A stretch of 59,684 nt of DNA, taken from Balamuthia mandrillaris. Its lineage: Eukaryota > Discosea > Longamoebia > Balamuthiidae. The translations under genes and the position numbers were made by a program. Every line of letters starts with the position of its first letter. Within the stretch, counting starts at the first letter, position 1. Positions 23,662 through 33,181 of this stretch are shown here, one piece after another. The DNA lies in contig JAVKOQ010000318.1 in assembly GCA_031835245.1 (NCBI GenBank), positions 1 to 59,684 of the forward strand, read 5' to 3'. The notes beneath the pieces were generated by a model that was not told where the DNA came from, did not search any database, and saw nothing but the letters and a program-made list of their open reading frames with translations.

Positions 23662-24312
23662 AGAGATTAGATACAGAAACAGAAGAAAGGAAGCAATGAA
23701 GAGAAAAGAAGAAGAGCAAGAGGGTGCACCAGTGGTGGGGTGTTGTGCACGAAGTTCGGAGAGGCCGCCAAACTTGTCTTTGAAGGGCTTGGCGATGCCT
23801 TTGCCCATGACGAGGTCCTCACTAACGCAGTGCCCCAAAGAGGCCTCCGTTTCCACGAAAAGGTCTCCTTTCTTCTCCTCGTAGACAAAACCTTGTCTTT
23901 GCTTTTCTGTCTGTGTTGTTCCTTCTTTTTCTTCTGACTCTTCTTTTTCTTCTTTCTTTGGGCTCAAATTATTCTTCCTTGGAGCATTACTGCTGCTGGT
24001 GGATTCGTTCTTGGCCAGAGAGCGAGCCAACCGTTCGTCCTCCTCTTCCATTCTCTTCTTTCGGCGCTCTGCTTCTTGTGCCTCCTCCCGCATCAACCGT
24101 CTGGCTAAAGCCTCATCGGCTTCCATTTGTCTTTGCTTCTTGGTTTTCGCTGTTGCTGCTTCTCCACCATATGAGTACTCTCTTCCTGCTTCAGCAGTTT
24201 TGTTTCCTCCCGCTTCTTCTCTGCGATAGTTTTGCTGAGGCCGTTGCACGCCGCTGCTGCTTCGGCTCGTCTCTTCATCTGCACACGGCTCCTTTCGTTT
24301 CTTTCCTTCCAT
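23351..24312 (-). CDS. OARD1: Macrodomain ADP-ribosyl hydrolase, TARG1/OARD1 type, with UIM-like N-terminus
   Basis: Two exons, 24312-23730 and 23613-23351, give 281 residues. The macrodomain (about 150-281) follows human TARG1 closely: KGDLF, HCVSEDLVMGKGIAKPFK, KFGGLSEL, GRFIYYLITKK and KPTYAALQSSLEAMREHCVR, ending DVFKDCPIHVRVYSL. The Lys of the ITKK motif and the Asp in GCGLDGL correspond to the catalytic Lys84 and Asp125 of TARG1, so removal of ADP-ribose from acidic side chains is expected. The N-terminal 150 residues add two DEALARRL/DERLARSL segments resembling ubiquitin-interacting motifs inside a charged helix. It is head-to-head with a PARP gene, 307 bp apart. The single intron carries a sense-strand CT run (23622-23658). 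Confidence 0.95.
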
Positions 24313-24619
24313 TTTTTTTTATTTTCGTCTTAATTTTTTGTTGTTTTCCGCCTCAAAATTTTCTTCGAAAAAATAATCATTTGTGGTATTCTATTCGATC
24401 AAGTCCGATGGAAGCAAGAAAATAGTCCAGACTTTACCACGGCATTTTTCACCTGAACAGAAGGACATAAATCGACCTTTCCCATATCTCTTGTACGGCA
24501 GAGCAATTTAAACCAGGAATTTTTTATTCAGAATAATTCGTTTTTTTTTTTCAGTTACGAATTTATTTATTTAACAGCAACAAACAAACGAACAGACGAA
24601 CAGGAGAGGAGCAAGACCA
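24313..24619. promoter_or_regulatory. Divergent promoter shared by TARG1-like and PARP genes
   Basis: 307 bp between the start codons, AT-rich with poly-T tracts at both ends. No CCAAT or CRE word is seen. The compact divergent layout suggests co-regulation of the ADP-ribose eraser and writer. Confidence 0.55.
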
Positions 24620-26799
24620 ATGTCCGGACGCCCCAAGCGACAAGCGGCCACCAAGAAGAAGGTGGAGGAGGAGGAAAATGAGGAGGAGATCGACCCCACC
24701 AACATGTTGGTCAGCGAGCTGAAGGACGAGCTGCGCTCCCGCGGCCTCAGCACCAGCGGCAACAAAGCCGCCCTCGTCAAACGCCTCCAAAAGGCCTTGG
24801 AGTCCGACGGCGAAGAGGAGGAGGAGGAAGAGGAGGAGAAGACCACCACCAAGAGAAGCACCCGAGGCAAAGGCAAAGAAAAGAAAGAGGATGCCGACGA
24901 GGAGGAGGAGGAGGAAGAAGCGGAGGAGGAAGAGGAGGAGGAAAAGAAAGGGACCAAGAGGAAGAAGGGCTCTACCGCCGGGAAGCACAAGGTGGACCAG
25001 GGCGTGCGCCTCAGCGGCTGCTCCGTGCACGAGGACTGGGACTGCATGCTCAACCAGACCAACATTCGCAACAACAACAACAAGTTCTACGTGGCGCAGA
25101 TCTTGGACAACGGCGGCAGCTACTACTTCCACACGCGTTGGGGTCGCGTGGGAGAGCCTGGCCAATCCGCCACCAAAGGTCCTTGGTACGTTTTTTTTTT
25201 TTTCCTATTTTTATTTTCATCTCTTTTTTTTAATGTCATTTTTTTCATCCCTTCTCTCTCTCTCTCTCTCTCTTGCTTTCTTCTCTTCTCTCATCTATTG
25301 GGGGGAAAAAAGGGCATTGAATAAATGCGAGACCGAGTTTAAGAAGAAGTTTAAGGAAAAGACTGGCAACCTGTGGGACGAGCGCGACAACTTTGAAGCC
25401 GTCAGCGGCAAATACACTCTCATCGGTACTTTCTTTGTTTCTTCATTTCTCTTCTGGCTTTTTCGGTTTGTTTAGTTAAATACCTTTTTCTCTCTCTCTC
25501 TCATTGCAGAGATGGACCTGGATGGTGGCTCTGACGAGGAAGAGCTTGAGGCGAAGCTGTCCGCCGTGCGCAAGAAACAGAAGAGCAACGGCGTCAAGGA
25601 GTCGGCCCTGCCGCTAGCCACCCAGGAGCTCGTCAACCTTATCTTCGATTTGAACATGTTCAAACAAGCTATGGAGAGCTTCAACATCGATGGTATGTTC
25701 TTTGTTCTCTCTCTTTCTCCTTCTGTTCTCCGTAGCTTCTTCTTTTCTTAAACGCACAAACAAAACAAAACAGTGAAGAAGATGCCATTGGGAAAGATCA
25801 GCAAGAGCCAAATCGCCAAAGGCTTTGCCGTGCTGGAGAAGATCGGGGAGATGTTGAGCAACGGTAACCGCCGCACTGAGGCGGCATCCTCCGAGTTCTA
25901 CACTTTGATCCCCCACTCCTTTGGCAGGCAGAGACCTCCTCCCATTGCCGACCTGGAGACCTTGCAGCAGAAGAAGGACATGCTCAACGTGCTTGGCGAT
26001 ATCGAGTTGGCTCAATCCTTGACTAAAGAAAAGGAAGAGCGTACGTTCTTCTTTAACACAAACCGGTCTAGAAACTAACGCATAGATACAAAAACAAACA
26101 AAAACAGAGGAATCGCAAGAAGAGCAGGAAGAGGAACTGGCGCCCAACCCCATTGACACCAACTATGGCCTCCTCGGCGCCGACGTGGAGCCCCTCGACA
26201 AGTCCTCTGACGAGTTCCGCATCATCAAACAATACCTCACCGCCACGGAGGGCTCCTGGAACCGCTGCACCATCAAGCACATCTACCGCGTGGCCCGCCA
26301 TGGCGAGGAGACCCGCTTCCAGCAGCACGACCACATCACCAACCGCAAGCTCCTCTGGCACGGCACCAACGTGGCCGTCGTGGTGGCCATTCTCTCCTCC
26401 GGCCTCCGCATCATGCCCCACTCGGGCGGTCGTGTGGGCAAGGGCATCTACTTCGCCTCGGAACACTCCAAGTCGGCTGGCTACGTGGGCAAGGCCGGCA
26501 GGACCGGCATCATGTTCCTCAGCGAGGTGGCCTTGGGCAAGGAGTGGCACATCACCCAGGACGATTGCACGTTGAGGCAGCCGCCCTCCGGCTACGACTG
26601 CATCATCGCCAAGGGCTGGACTGAGCCCGACCCCAGCAAGGACACGGTGATCAAGATCGAGGGCAAGGATGTGGTGGTGCCCCAAGGGCCGCCCATCAAG
26701 ATGCAGCAGTACAGCAACAGCTCCTTCTCCCAGAGCGAGTATTTGGTCTACAAGGAGAGCCAGAACCGCATTCGTTACTTGTTGATGTTGGATTGGTAA
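24620..26799 (+). CDS. Poly/mono(ADP-ribose) polymerase: SAP-WGR-PRD-ART
   Basis: Five exons, 24620-25185, 25313-25425, 25510-25692, 25774-26040 and 26108-26799, give 606 residues. Domains in order: SAP (NMLVSELKDELRSRGL, about 28-62) after a basic tail; an acidic Glu/Lys linker; WGR (NKFYVAQILDNGGSYYFHTR, then WGRVGEPGQ); the alpha-helical regulatory domain (SALPLATQELVNLIFDLNMF); and the ART catalytic domain. The ART keeps the H-Y-E triad: WHGTN, GKGIYFASE and SEYLVYKESQ. This is the layout of DNA-damage-activated PARP2/PARP3-type enzymes. Glu in SEYLVY supports at least potential chain elongation. SAP instead of zinc fingers matches plant and protist PARPs. The last exon has strongly C-ending codons. 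Confidence 0.96.
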
Positions 26800-26960
26800 G
26801 GAAGAAAGGAAGGAAGAGCAAAGAGCATGTGGTGGTGGTGGGTGTGGAAGAAAAAAAAACCTCTCTTTTCCTATCGTTCGTTCTTCTCTTTGTCGGCTTG
26901 TTTCCTTCTCTTGTTCCTTGACCTGGGTCTTTGCTCTTGGAGTAAGCCACGACAATTCGA

Positions 26961-26977
26961 ATAGCTTTTATCTTTTT
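26961..26977. terminator. Second copy of the ATAGCYTTTATCTTTTT motif
   Basis: ATAGCTTTTATCTTTTT on +, AAAAAGATAAAAGCTAT on -, between the PARP stop and the stop of the convergent coiled-coil gene. It differs at one base from 13214-13230. Confidence 0.3.
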
Positions 26978-27060
26978 AATGGTACAACAAACAAAGAAAG
27001 AAAGGGGTTTTAGAGATCGATCATTCTACAATTCACTTTCTCTCTGCTTGCTTCTTGGTT

Positions 27061-27164
27061 TCATCCAGAGGACATGGTTATTAATGGCGTTGCTTCGCTG
27101 GTGCCTTTATCTTGTGGCTTCGAATCTGAATCTACGCAACGATCAACATAGGCATGAGCGAGTG

Positions 27165-27205
<41 letters not shown>

Positions 27206-27589
27206 CCTACTATCTACAACATCGAAAGGTCCTCGTCTCCGCCGCTTCATCTTATTCCGTTCGTCGCTCTCATCCTCGCCGTCATAATTGCTTCTTTCTC
27301 TGTCTTCTTCCTCCACTTCGCTCTTTCTGGACCCCGTCGACGGGGAAGAAGGAGCACTGCTCCTCCGACCGAGCTTCATGCTCCGCTGAAACAACCGCAC
27401 GGTGTGAGCCATCTCCGTTTCTCTCTTCCGTTTGCGAATCTGTTTCACGCGGAGCAGTATTTCTTCCTTCTCCTTCAAGTACTGGTCCCTTTGAGCCAAG
27501 TACATGTCCCTTTCTCGCAGCGCCTCGTCTCTGATGCGTTGCCAATAGGCGACCTCCTCCGAGGCCGTTCGTGGCTGCGGCGCCTCCAT
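27061..27589 (-). CDS. Small coiled-coil protein, unrecognised
   Basis: Two exons, 27589-27211 and 27131-27061, give 149 residues. The first ~60 residues are a strong coiled coil (EEVAYWQRIRDEALRERDMY, then QRDQYLKEKEEILLRVKQ). A basic Arg/Lys cluster and acidic tail follow (RKRKRE; EVEEEDRE; NKMKRRRRG). The join is phase 1, A|AT, using donor GTAGGC and acceptor GCGTAG; it ends ATPLITMSSG. Basic clusters suggest nuclear location, but that is inference. Its family is not recognised. The intron carries a CT run on the sense strand (27167-27202 as GA on +). It is convergent with the PARP gene. Confidence 0.65.
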
Positions 27590-27638
27590 ACTATTCCCTT
27601 TCTTCTTTTTGTTGTCTTTGAAGAAGAAAGCAGAACAG

Positions 27639-27686
<48 letters not shown>

Positions 27687-28883
27687 CTGACTGTAAGAGG
27701 AAAGAAAAGGGAAGAAGGAACACTTTCCTCTATTATAATGAAAGACAAGCGTTGCGAAGGGAGGGAAGAAGCATGGACACAACGAGGAAGATGAACGAAA
27801 GGGGTGTGGCTCCCGAGCTTTTTACATCCTGCTTTGTGGAAACAACAAAAACAAGGGGGATGCAAATAAGAGAAAGATGCAGGCACGAAGAAAGCCGGGC
27901 AGCGAGCTCTCTCTCAAGACAGCGGCAACCTTCGTCGGAGCAAGGGGATCAGAGGGTTTTTGGTTTTTTTTTTTTTTTTTTTTTGCGGTTGGAAGAGAGA
28001 GAAGAAAAAGGGGAAACAGAGGACAAGCTGCATGTGCGACACACAAAAGAAAGCCTACGCCATCATCCTCCCGCCTTTTGAGCAAAAAAAAAAAACAAAA
28101 CAAAAAGAGTGGGTGTGGTGGAAGATGGGAGTAAGCAAAAAAAAAAAAAATGGTCACAAATGAGCCTGTCCTGCCTTCCGCCTCCCTCTGCTCTCCCTCC
28201 AAATACTTCTTACTGTCGATGATGGGCGCGCGGTGGGGGTCGGGTGCTTCGCCCCCCACCGCCATTAAAAAAATAATAAAGAGAGAGACAAACGCGCTGA
28301 AAGATGGGGGAGAAGAGGAAGAGAGAGAGAAGAAAAAGAAAGGCCGGGGAAAGAATGGAAAGAAAAGAAAAAGAATATAGGGGAAAGCAAGCAAGTCAAA
28401 GTAATCAACAGTTTAAAAAGAGAGAAAAAAGTGGAGAGGAAGGGGGAAAAAGGGAGAGGAGGAAGAGAAAAGAGAAGGGGGGAAGGAGTTGTGGGGTGAA
28501 AAGGTTGAAAAAACATACCGTTTGAGGGCTGGCGGAGGGTTGGTTGATGGTCAGAAGAAGTCTGGAGAGTTTCCCGTAGAGGAAAGAAAAAAAAGGATGA
28601 TAAAAATAAAAAAGAAAGATAGAACACAGCAACAGGTTCAGCTGGCAGCAACCAACCCTGTCCGAAAGACCTGAAACGTGTCTGCTTCTATTTCCCCCCA
28701 AAAACATCAACGCCACCACGCTATCCCTCCTCCTTCTCAAACCATCCGTCCCGCCTCTTATCCCATCATCTTCTCGTTCCCTCCCGTTTAAAAAATAACT
28801 GAAAAAAAAACAAGCTCTTCACTCCACCTCACTTCTTCCTTCATCGTATTCGCGCAGAGGGGAGAGAGAAAAACTGGGTTAGC
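27590..28883. other. Gene-poor low-complexity region
   Basis: Contains a (GA)n run at about 27641-27686 (5' leader of the coiled-coil gene), poly-T and poly-A tracts at 27961-27985, 28084-28098 and 28137-28150, and purine-rich + strand sequence from 28270 to 28560. Apart from the doubtful frame at 27822-28263, no coding signal is seen. The region includes the 3' side of the GNAT gene that ends at 28884. Confidence 0.5.
27822..28263 (-). CDS. Doubtful small ORF
   Basis: From ATG 28263 the frame reads MAVGGEAPDPHRAPIIDSKK, then YLEGEQREAEGRTGSFV, then phenylalanine- and leucine-rich translation of poly-T tracts, then KPSDPLAPTKVAAVLRES and a hydrophobic end. The two polar segments look protein-like, but the T-rich middle looks intronic. 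GTGACC after the Phe codon could be a donor, with no clear acceptor. It could also be a short non-conserved gene or leader ORF. Confidence 0.22.
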
Positions 28884-29828
28884 TCAATTAAGAGGAGCAA
28901 GCTCCGAGACCCGCACGTATTCCCGTCCGCTCAGGTCGTTGATCATCTGCTGGAGGTCAGCATGGGACTCGTAGTCGGGGTCGTAGTAGGCCATGTTGGA
29001 TTGCCAATAGTCCTTCACCCAGTTTAGCACGAGGGGGGCGGCTAGCCGCTGGCTGCCGTCTTCCAAAGTCTCCGGTCCGGTAATGATGGAGTCGTCGCTG
29101 TCGCCGTCTGCGTCGTCGCTGTCGTCGCCGTTGTTGTCCGGTTGGTAAACGGCCAACCAGAGGTTGGAGCAAGGGTTCTTGCCCTCTTCCAAAGGTGGTT
29201 GCACAAATTCCATCTCCAACCGCTTGAAGCCGATGCGTTGCAACATCCTCACTCGCACCTCCGGAGGAACGGTATCGTCCTCCGCTTTGACTTTGGTGGG
29301 GTCGTTGGTCTCCGCAAAGATGGCCGGGCAGCCGTTGTGGAGGCCAGCCGCACGCGCGTCACGGTGGATGATGTCCACGCTCTGCTCGATGAGGAACCGG
29401 CCAAGGCCTTTGCCCCTGCAAGCGGGGCTGACCACAAAGTAGGAGATGAGGCCGCAGCGGCTTTCCCGCCAGTACTCGAACACGCAGCCACCCACGATCT
29501 CCTTCAGCTCGGTGTCGTGTTTCTCGAAGGCAAGAAGTACGTGGAAGACGCTCTCGGTGTAGGTAGGGTCCATCATCTCCTCCCAGAACTCGAGGGGCTC
29601 CAGCTCGTCGTCGAAGGGGAAATAAGTAGGCAAAAAGTCATCGTAAAACCGTTTCAAGTGTGTCCTTCGAATGTCCTCTCGGTGCTTTAAGTCATACAGA
29701 TTGTAGTAGTCCTCGGGGCGAGGCCGAGGGCGACCGTGGCAGGAGGACGCTGGGCGAGAGGCCCCAGCTCCTCCGATCGTAACGTTAAGGGCTTTATTAT
29801 TATTGGCATACTCCTGTTGGGCATCCAT
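28884..29828 (-). CDS. GNAT-family N-acetyltransferase, intronless, copy 1
   Basis: Single exon of 314 residues from ATG 29828. The GNAT acetyl-CoA signature is VVSPACRGKGLGRFLIE (R/Q-x-x-G-x-G/A as RGKGLG). The C-terminal half (AIFAETNDPTKVKAEDDTVP; RMLQRIGFKRLEMEFVQPPL) resembles bacterial-type GNATs with an ExNDP segment. Its substrate is unknown. An Asp-rich linker and a C-terminal helical tail follow. A paralogue lies at 32166-33035 on the opposite strand, about three quarters identical by eye and, in two blocks over 30 bases long, identical in DNA. Lack of introns in an intron-dense region suggests retroposition or bacterial origin. Confidence 0.92.
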   Translation of the reverse strand: MDAQQEYANNNKALNVTIGGAGASRPASSCHGRPRPRPEDYYNLYDLKHREDIRRTHLKRFYDDFLPTYFPFDDELEPLEFWEEMMDPTYTESVFHVLLAFEKHDTELKEIVGGCVFEYWRESRCGLISYFVVSPACRGKGLGRFLIEQSVDIIHRDARAAGLHNGCPAIFAETNDPTKVKAEDDTVPPEVRVRMLQRIGFKRLEMEFVQPPLEEGKNPCSNLWLAVYQPDNNGDDSDDADGDSDDSIITGPETLEDGSQRLAAPLVLNWVKDYWQSNMAYYDPDYESHADLQQMINDLSGREYVRVSELAPLN

Positions 29829-30641
29829 TCGGCGGTTCTTCTACTGGTTTGTCTGTGTCTCAGGTAAATGCTCATCCAGTCCCCTCTTTGTGTTCAACAA
29901 AAGAGAAAGGAGGTTTGTTGTGGTGTGGAAAGAAGTAGTGGGCGACAAAAGAAAATTAAAAAAAGATGGGGAGGGAGGGAAAAAAATGTAGTAGTCCCAA
30001 AAAAAAAAAAACAAAATAACTCTGTTTTTCGTTTGGTGGGGGTGGATGGATTGTTTTCAGCGACTGTGAAAAAAAGGGGGGAAGAATCCACACGGGCCAC
30101 CGAAAAAAAAAAAATTAAAATAAATAGGTTTGCAGTAGTAGCGCTGTACTGTACTGTAGGCAACCGGGAAAAGTTTTGTTTTTCTGTGGTAAGTTGACGA
30201 AAGTGAAAAGAAGCAAAGAAAGAAAAAAGAAGAAGCCGAGCCGAAAATAAACTCCAAAATAGCCAACGCGGAGTTTATTTTTTTCGACGTTTTTTTTATT
30301 TGCCAGGCTGTCGCTCACGAGGGTTCGGTTAAGGAGGGTAATCATTTTTAGTGCATTTTCACCTAATTTGAAAATGCAAACAAGTTTTTTTGTGGACATG
30401 TTCCACCAATGGGAATATTTGCGGACAGTTTTCAAGGGCGAAATTTTATTCAACGTGTCTTTGCGACGATGTTCTTGTTCTTGCTTTTTTCTTTTTCTTA
30501 TAATTTCTACCTGTAGGGTGAGTGAAGTTTCCCTGCCTCTGCTGATGTTTCCCAAGGCAAGCTCCTTTTTTTTTTCCCCCCTCAGTGGTTGAAAACAAAG
30601 CGTTTATTCTGCACGAACCGAGGCCTCTCCCATTCCTTCGT
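29829..30641. other. AT-rich spacer, no gene seen
   Basis: 813 bp with poly-A tracts near 30001-30012 and 30103-30120. It should hold the promoter of the minus-strand GNAT gene (ATG 29828) and the 3' region of the minus-strand hisactophilin-like gene (stop at 30642). ORFs here are A/K-rich composition artefacts. Confidence 0.5.
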
Positions 30642-31370
30642 TCAGAACTGCACAAAACAGAACTTTTCATGCTTTCCACAAGAGGAACTCTGGCAAATAC
30701 TCGATCCCGAGCAAGAACCTGCTGACAAGTACGTGCCATGGGCCGTTCTAAAGGCCACCATTGTGCCATCCTTCTGCTCCACAGTGAACGTCTCGCACTG
30801 CTTCATCTGATCAGGAACCTGCCCCACCGTCGTTCTGTTGGGTCTGGCGGAGACGTACGTGCCGTGATGGGTGTGCAGGGCGACGCGGTTGCCTCCGAGG
30901 TGGACGATGCCAAAGTGCTCCCACTCTCGCATGTGAGGGACCTGAGTGAAGTGGGGCTTGCAGCCTTGCGTCTTCTTGCGAGCACTGATGAAGGTGTTGT
31001 GGAAGGTCTTGATGTATGCTTTGCCTTTGGGTATGTCGATGTCATTGCTCTTGTTCTTGTTGTTATTGTTGTGATGATGGTGGTGATGGTGATGGTGCTG
31101 AGGTTTAGAAGGAGCAGGAGGATGAAAGTGGTCATGATGGATGGTAACGTGTTGTTCAACGATCGAAGAAGTTGAAGAAGAAGAACAAGAAGGATAAGAA
31201 GGGTAAGAAGGAGAAGGGTAAGACGGGGAAGGATAAGAAGGAGGAAAAGGGTGAGAAGCCGGGGAAGAGAAGGTAGGAGTTGGTGGTTGCAGAGGAGGAG
31301 CTAGACCGAACCCTGGTGGTTGCCTATTCATTGCGTTTTTCGGTTTTTTGCTGTATGAGAATGCTGCCAT
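30642..31370 (-). CDS. His-rich fascin/hisactophilin-like beta-trefoil protein
   Basis: One exon of 242 residues if ATG 31370 is used. The N-terminal ~90 residues are Pro/Ser/Tyr-rich with a (YPSPS)n tract; then comes a run of nine histidines and an Asn run. The C-terminal ~130 residues form repeats with the beta-trefoil fascin signature: KTFHNTFISA, HTHHGTYVSA, RTAHGTYLSA, each preceded by a FxVxxxxGxxVAL-type strand. Hisactophilin is a His-rich, pH-sensitive actin binder of this fold in Dictyostelium, so an actin- or membrane-associated role is a fair guess. The gene may be the second exon of a longer gene whose first exon is the ORF at 31404-31655: donor CAT|GTAAAAG at 31406 and acceptor CATACAG near 31350 would join the frames. 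Confidence 0.85.
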   Translation of the reverse strand: MAAFSYSKKPKNAMNRQPPGFGLAPPLQPPTPTFSSPASHPFPPSYPSPSYPSPSYPSYPSCSSSSTSSIVEQHVTIHHDHFHPPAPSKPQHHHHHHHHHNNNNKNKSNDIDIPKGKAYIKTFHNTFISARKKTQGCKPHFTQVPHMREWEHFGIVHLGGNRVALHTHHGTYVSARPNRTTVGQVPDQMKQCETFTVEQKDGTMVAFRTAHGTYLSAGSCSGSSICQSSSCGKHEKFCFVQF

Positions 31371-31403
31371 AAAGCCAAAGACGAAAAGAAAAGAATGGAG
31401 CTT

Positions 31404-31655
31404 TTACATGAAAGGAGGGGCAAAGCCTCCGCTAAAAGAAACGGAAGGGCCAGCAGGACCGGCGCCAACGCTGACAGAGAAACCAGGTGCAGCGGCCATC
31501 ACAGGAGGAGGAGCTGCGGAGGGATAGTACGGTTGCTGTGGCGGCGGCGCTTGCCGTTGCTGTTGTTGGAATTGAATCTGTGTGGGGGGTATGTACGCCT
31601 GTCCGCCGGCAGCAGGAAAGAAAGGAGGCATCCCCGAGTTTTGGTTGTGGCTCAT
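31404..31655 (-). CDS. Pro/Gln/Gly-rich short protein or first exon of the trefoil gene
   Basis: 83 residues, MSHNQNSGMPPFFPAAGG and on through QQQQ and PPPQQPYYP to PGFSVSVGAGPAGPSVSF and GGFAPPFM. Such P/Q/Y/G-rich tails are common at N-termini of membrane- or actin-associated proteins. It sits only 33 bp upstream of the ATG of the trefoil gene on the same strand and has the same composition as that gene's N-terminus. A 5' exon joined through GTAAAAG is therefore as likely as a separate gene. Confidence 0.5.
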   Translation of the reverse strand: MSHNQNSGMPPFFPAAGGQAYIPPTQIQFQQQQRQAPPPQQPYYPSAAPPPVMAAAPGFSVSVGAGPAGPSVSFSGGFAPPFM

Positions 31656-32165
31656 CTTTTGTGGAGGGTACCTGGGCAGTGCGACAGGGAGGGTGCTCGT
31701 GGATGTTTATATTTTTAAGACAACGAAAAAACGAAGAGGAAAGAAGTCAAAGCTGTAAAAACTTTCTTTTTCGGCTTTTTTCGTTGCCTTGAGGTGGTGA
31801 GCAGCGGTAAGGTCGCTGGAGCAGAGAATATCCGCCCAGCGAAACCATGGGAATACGCAGCATTGGGGTGGGGGACAAGTTTTTGCTCTTTTGCGGTTCC
31901 CAATGGTCAACGCGCGGTAATGCTGGCCTTCGAAAAAAATTCGAACGAGGAGTCTTAGCGGATGACTTAAGGAAAAATTGATCAACGAAGCACCGAAACA
32001 AGGAAAAAGAGGAGAGAGAGGGGGAGATGCGCAAACGCAAGTGAGCTGTCTCTCTCCTGGCCCTTGTTCAGCTTGCAAGAGAAGTTTCTCGTGCGTTTCA
32101 ACACAACAGTTGGCTTCATCACGAGTCTTCAACTCCATTCATTTTGTTTTTTTTTTAAAAAAACA
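31656..32165. promoter_or_regulatory. Divergent promoter, trefoil gene / GNAT copy 2
   Basis: 510 bp between start codons. CCAAT occurs at 31900-31904 and an inverted CCAAT near 31862. The 5' leader of the GNAT gene ends in poly-T and poly-A just before its ATG. Frames on either strand have no family signature. Confidence 0.4.
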
Positions 32166-33035
32166 ATGGAATCCGCTTCTAGCGCTCCAGACGATTCATC
32201 TTTCTCGTCACACTCCAACTGTTTGACTTCCTCTCCGCCACAACCACCACAACGGTGGGTGGCAGAAGATCCATTCATCCTCTACGACCTCAAAGAACGA
32301 CACGACCTCCGCCAAGCCCTTCTCACCCGCTTCTACGACGAGTTCCTCCCCACCTACTTCCCCTTTGAGGACGAGCTGGAGCCCGTCGAGGTCTGGGAGG
32401 AAATGATGGACCCGGACTACAAGGACAGCGTCTTTCACGTCGTGGTGGCGTTCGACCGGGAGGACAGGGAGCTGAAGGAGATCCTGGGGGGCTGCGTTTT
32501 TGAGTTTGGGCGGGAGAGCGGCTGCGGCCTCATCTCCTACTTCGTGGTCAGCCCCATGTGCAGGGGCAAGGGCTTGGGCAGGCTCCTCATAGAGAGGAGT
32601 GTGGAGATTACACATGCGGACGCGCGGGCGGCTGGCCTGATGGGAGGCTGCCCGGCCATCTTTGCGGAGACCAACGACCCCACCAAGGTAAAGGCCGAGG
32701 AGGACACGGTGCCGCCGGAGGTGAGAGTGAGAATGTTGCAACGCATCGGCTTCAAGCGGTTGGAGATGGAGTTTGTGCAGCCGCCGTTGCAGGAAGGCAA
32801 GAACCCTTGCGCCAACCTCTGGTTGCTTGTTTACCAACCAGAGAAGGAAGAAGAAGGGAGAGGGAGGACGAGTTTGCCATCAGAACTGCTTTTGGGATGG
32901 GTAAACGAGTATTGGCGGGCGTGTTGTGCATACTTTGATCCAGACTATGAGAGGTCTTATGTGGAATTGCAGGCCATGAGGATGGAGCTTTGCAGCAAAG
33001 AGAGCGTGCGGATAGTAGACATAGTGCCCTCTTGA
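32166..33035 (+). CDS. GNAT-family N-acetyltransferase, intronless, copy 2
   Basis: Single exon, 289 residues, ATG 32166 in the context AAACAATGG. The frame upstream to 32064 is open but is T-rich leader. Core motifs match copy 1: YFVVSPMCRGKGLGRLLIE, AIFAETNDPTKVKAE, PPEVRVRMLQRIGFKRLEME. The N-terminal 35 residues (Ser/Pro) and the C-terminal linker differ from copy 1. It shares with copy 1 a 38-base identical block over the MLQRIGFKRLEM codons, although nearby synonymous sites differ, which suggests recent gene conversion or strong DNA-level constraint. It is convergent with the ArAE-like gene (146 bp between stop codons). Confidence 0.92.
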   Translation: MESASSAPDDSSFSSHSNCLTSSPPQPPQRWVAEDPFILYDLKERHDLRQALLTRFYDEFLPTYFPFEDELEPVEVWEEMMDPDYKDSVFHVVVAFDREDRELKEILGGCVFEFGRESGCGLISYFVVSPMCRGKGLGRLLIERSVEITHADARAAGLMGGCPAIFAETNDPTKVKAEEDTVPPEVRVRMLQRIGFKRLEMEFVQPPLQEGKNPCANLWLLVYQPEKEEEGRGRTSLPSELLLGWVNEYWRACCAYFDPDYERSYVELQAMRMELCSKESVRIVDIVPS

Positions 33036-33181
33036 TTCTCTTGATGTTTTCACAAACACTGAACGTTTCTTCTCCTTTGTCTATTTCTTTTCTGTTGGAG
33101 GAGAGAGAGAAAAGAGCAATGAAGAAAAGAGATGAACAGAAGAGAAGAAAAAGGAGAAAGAGAGAACAGATAGCAAAGGCA

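Noticed and set aside
29142-29690. Long + strand ORF over the GNAT gene
   Set aside because: Antisense shadow of a strongly supported GNAT; similar shadows occur over copy 2 and over the PARP ART exon.
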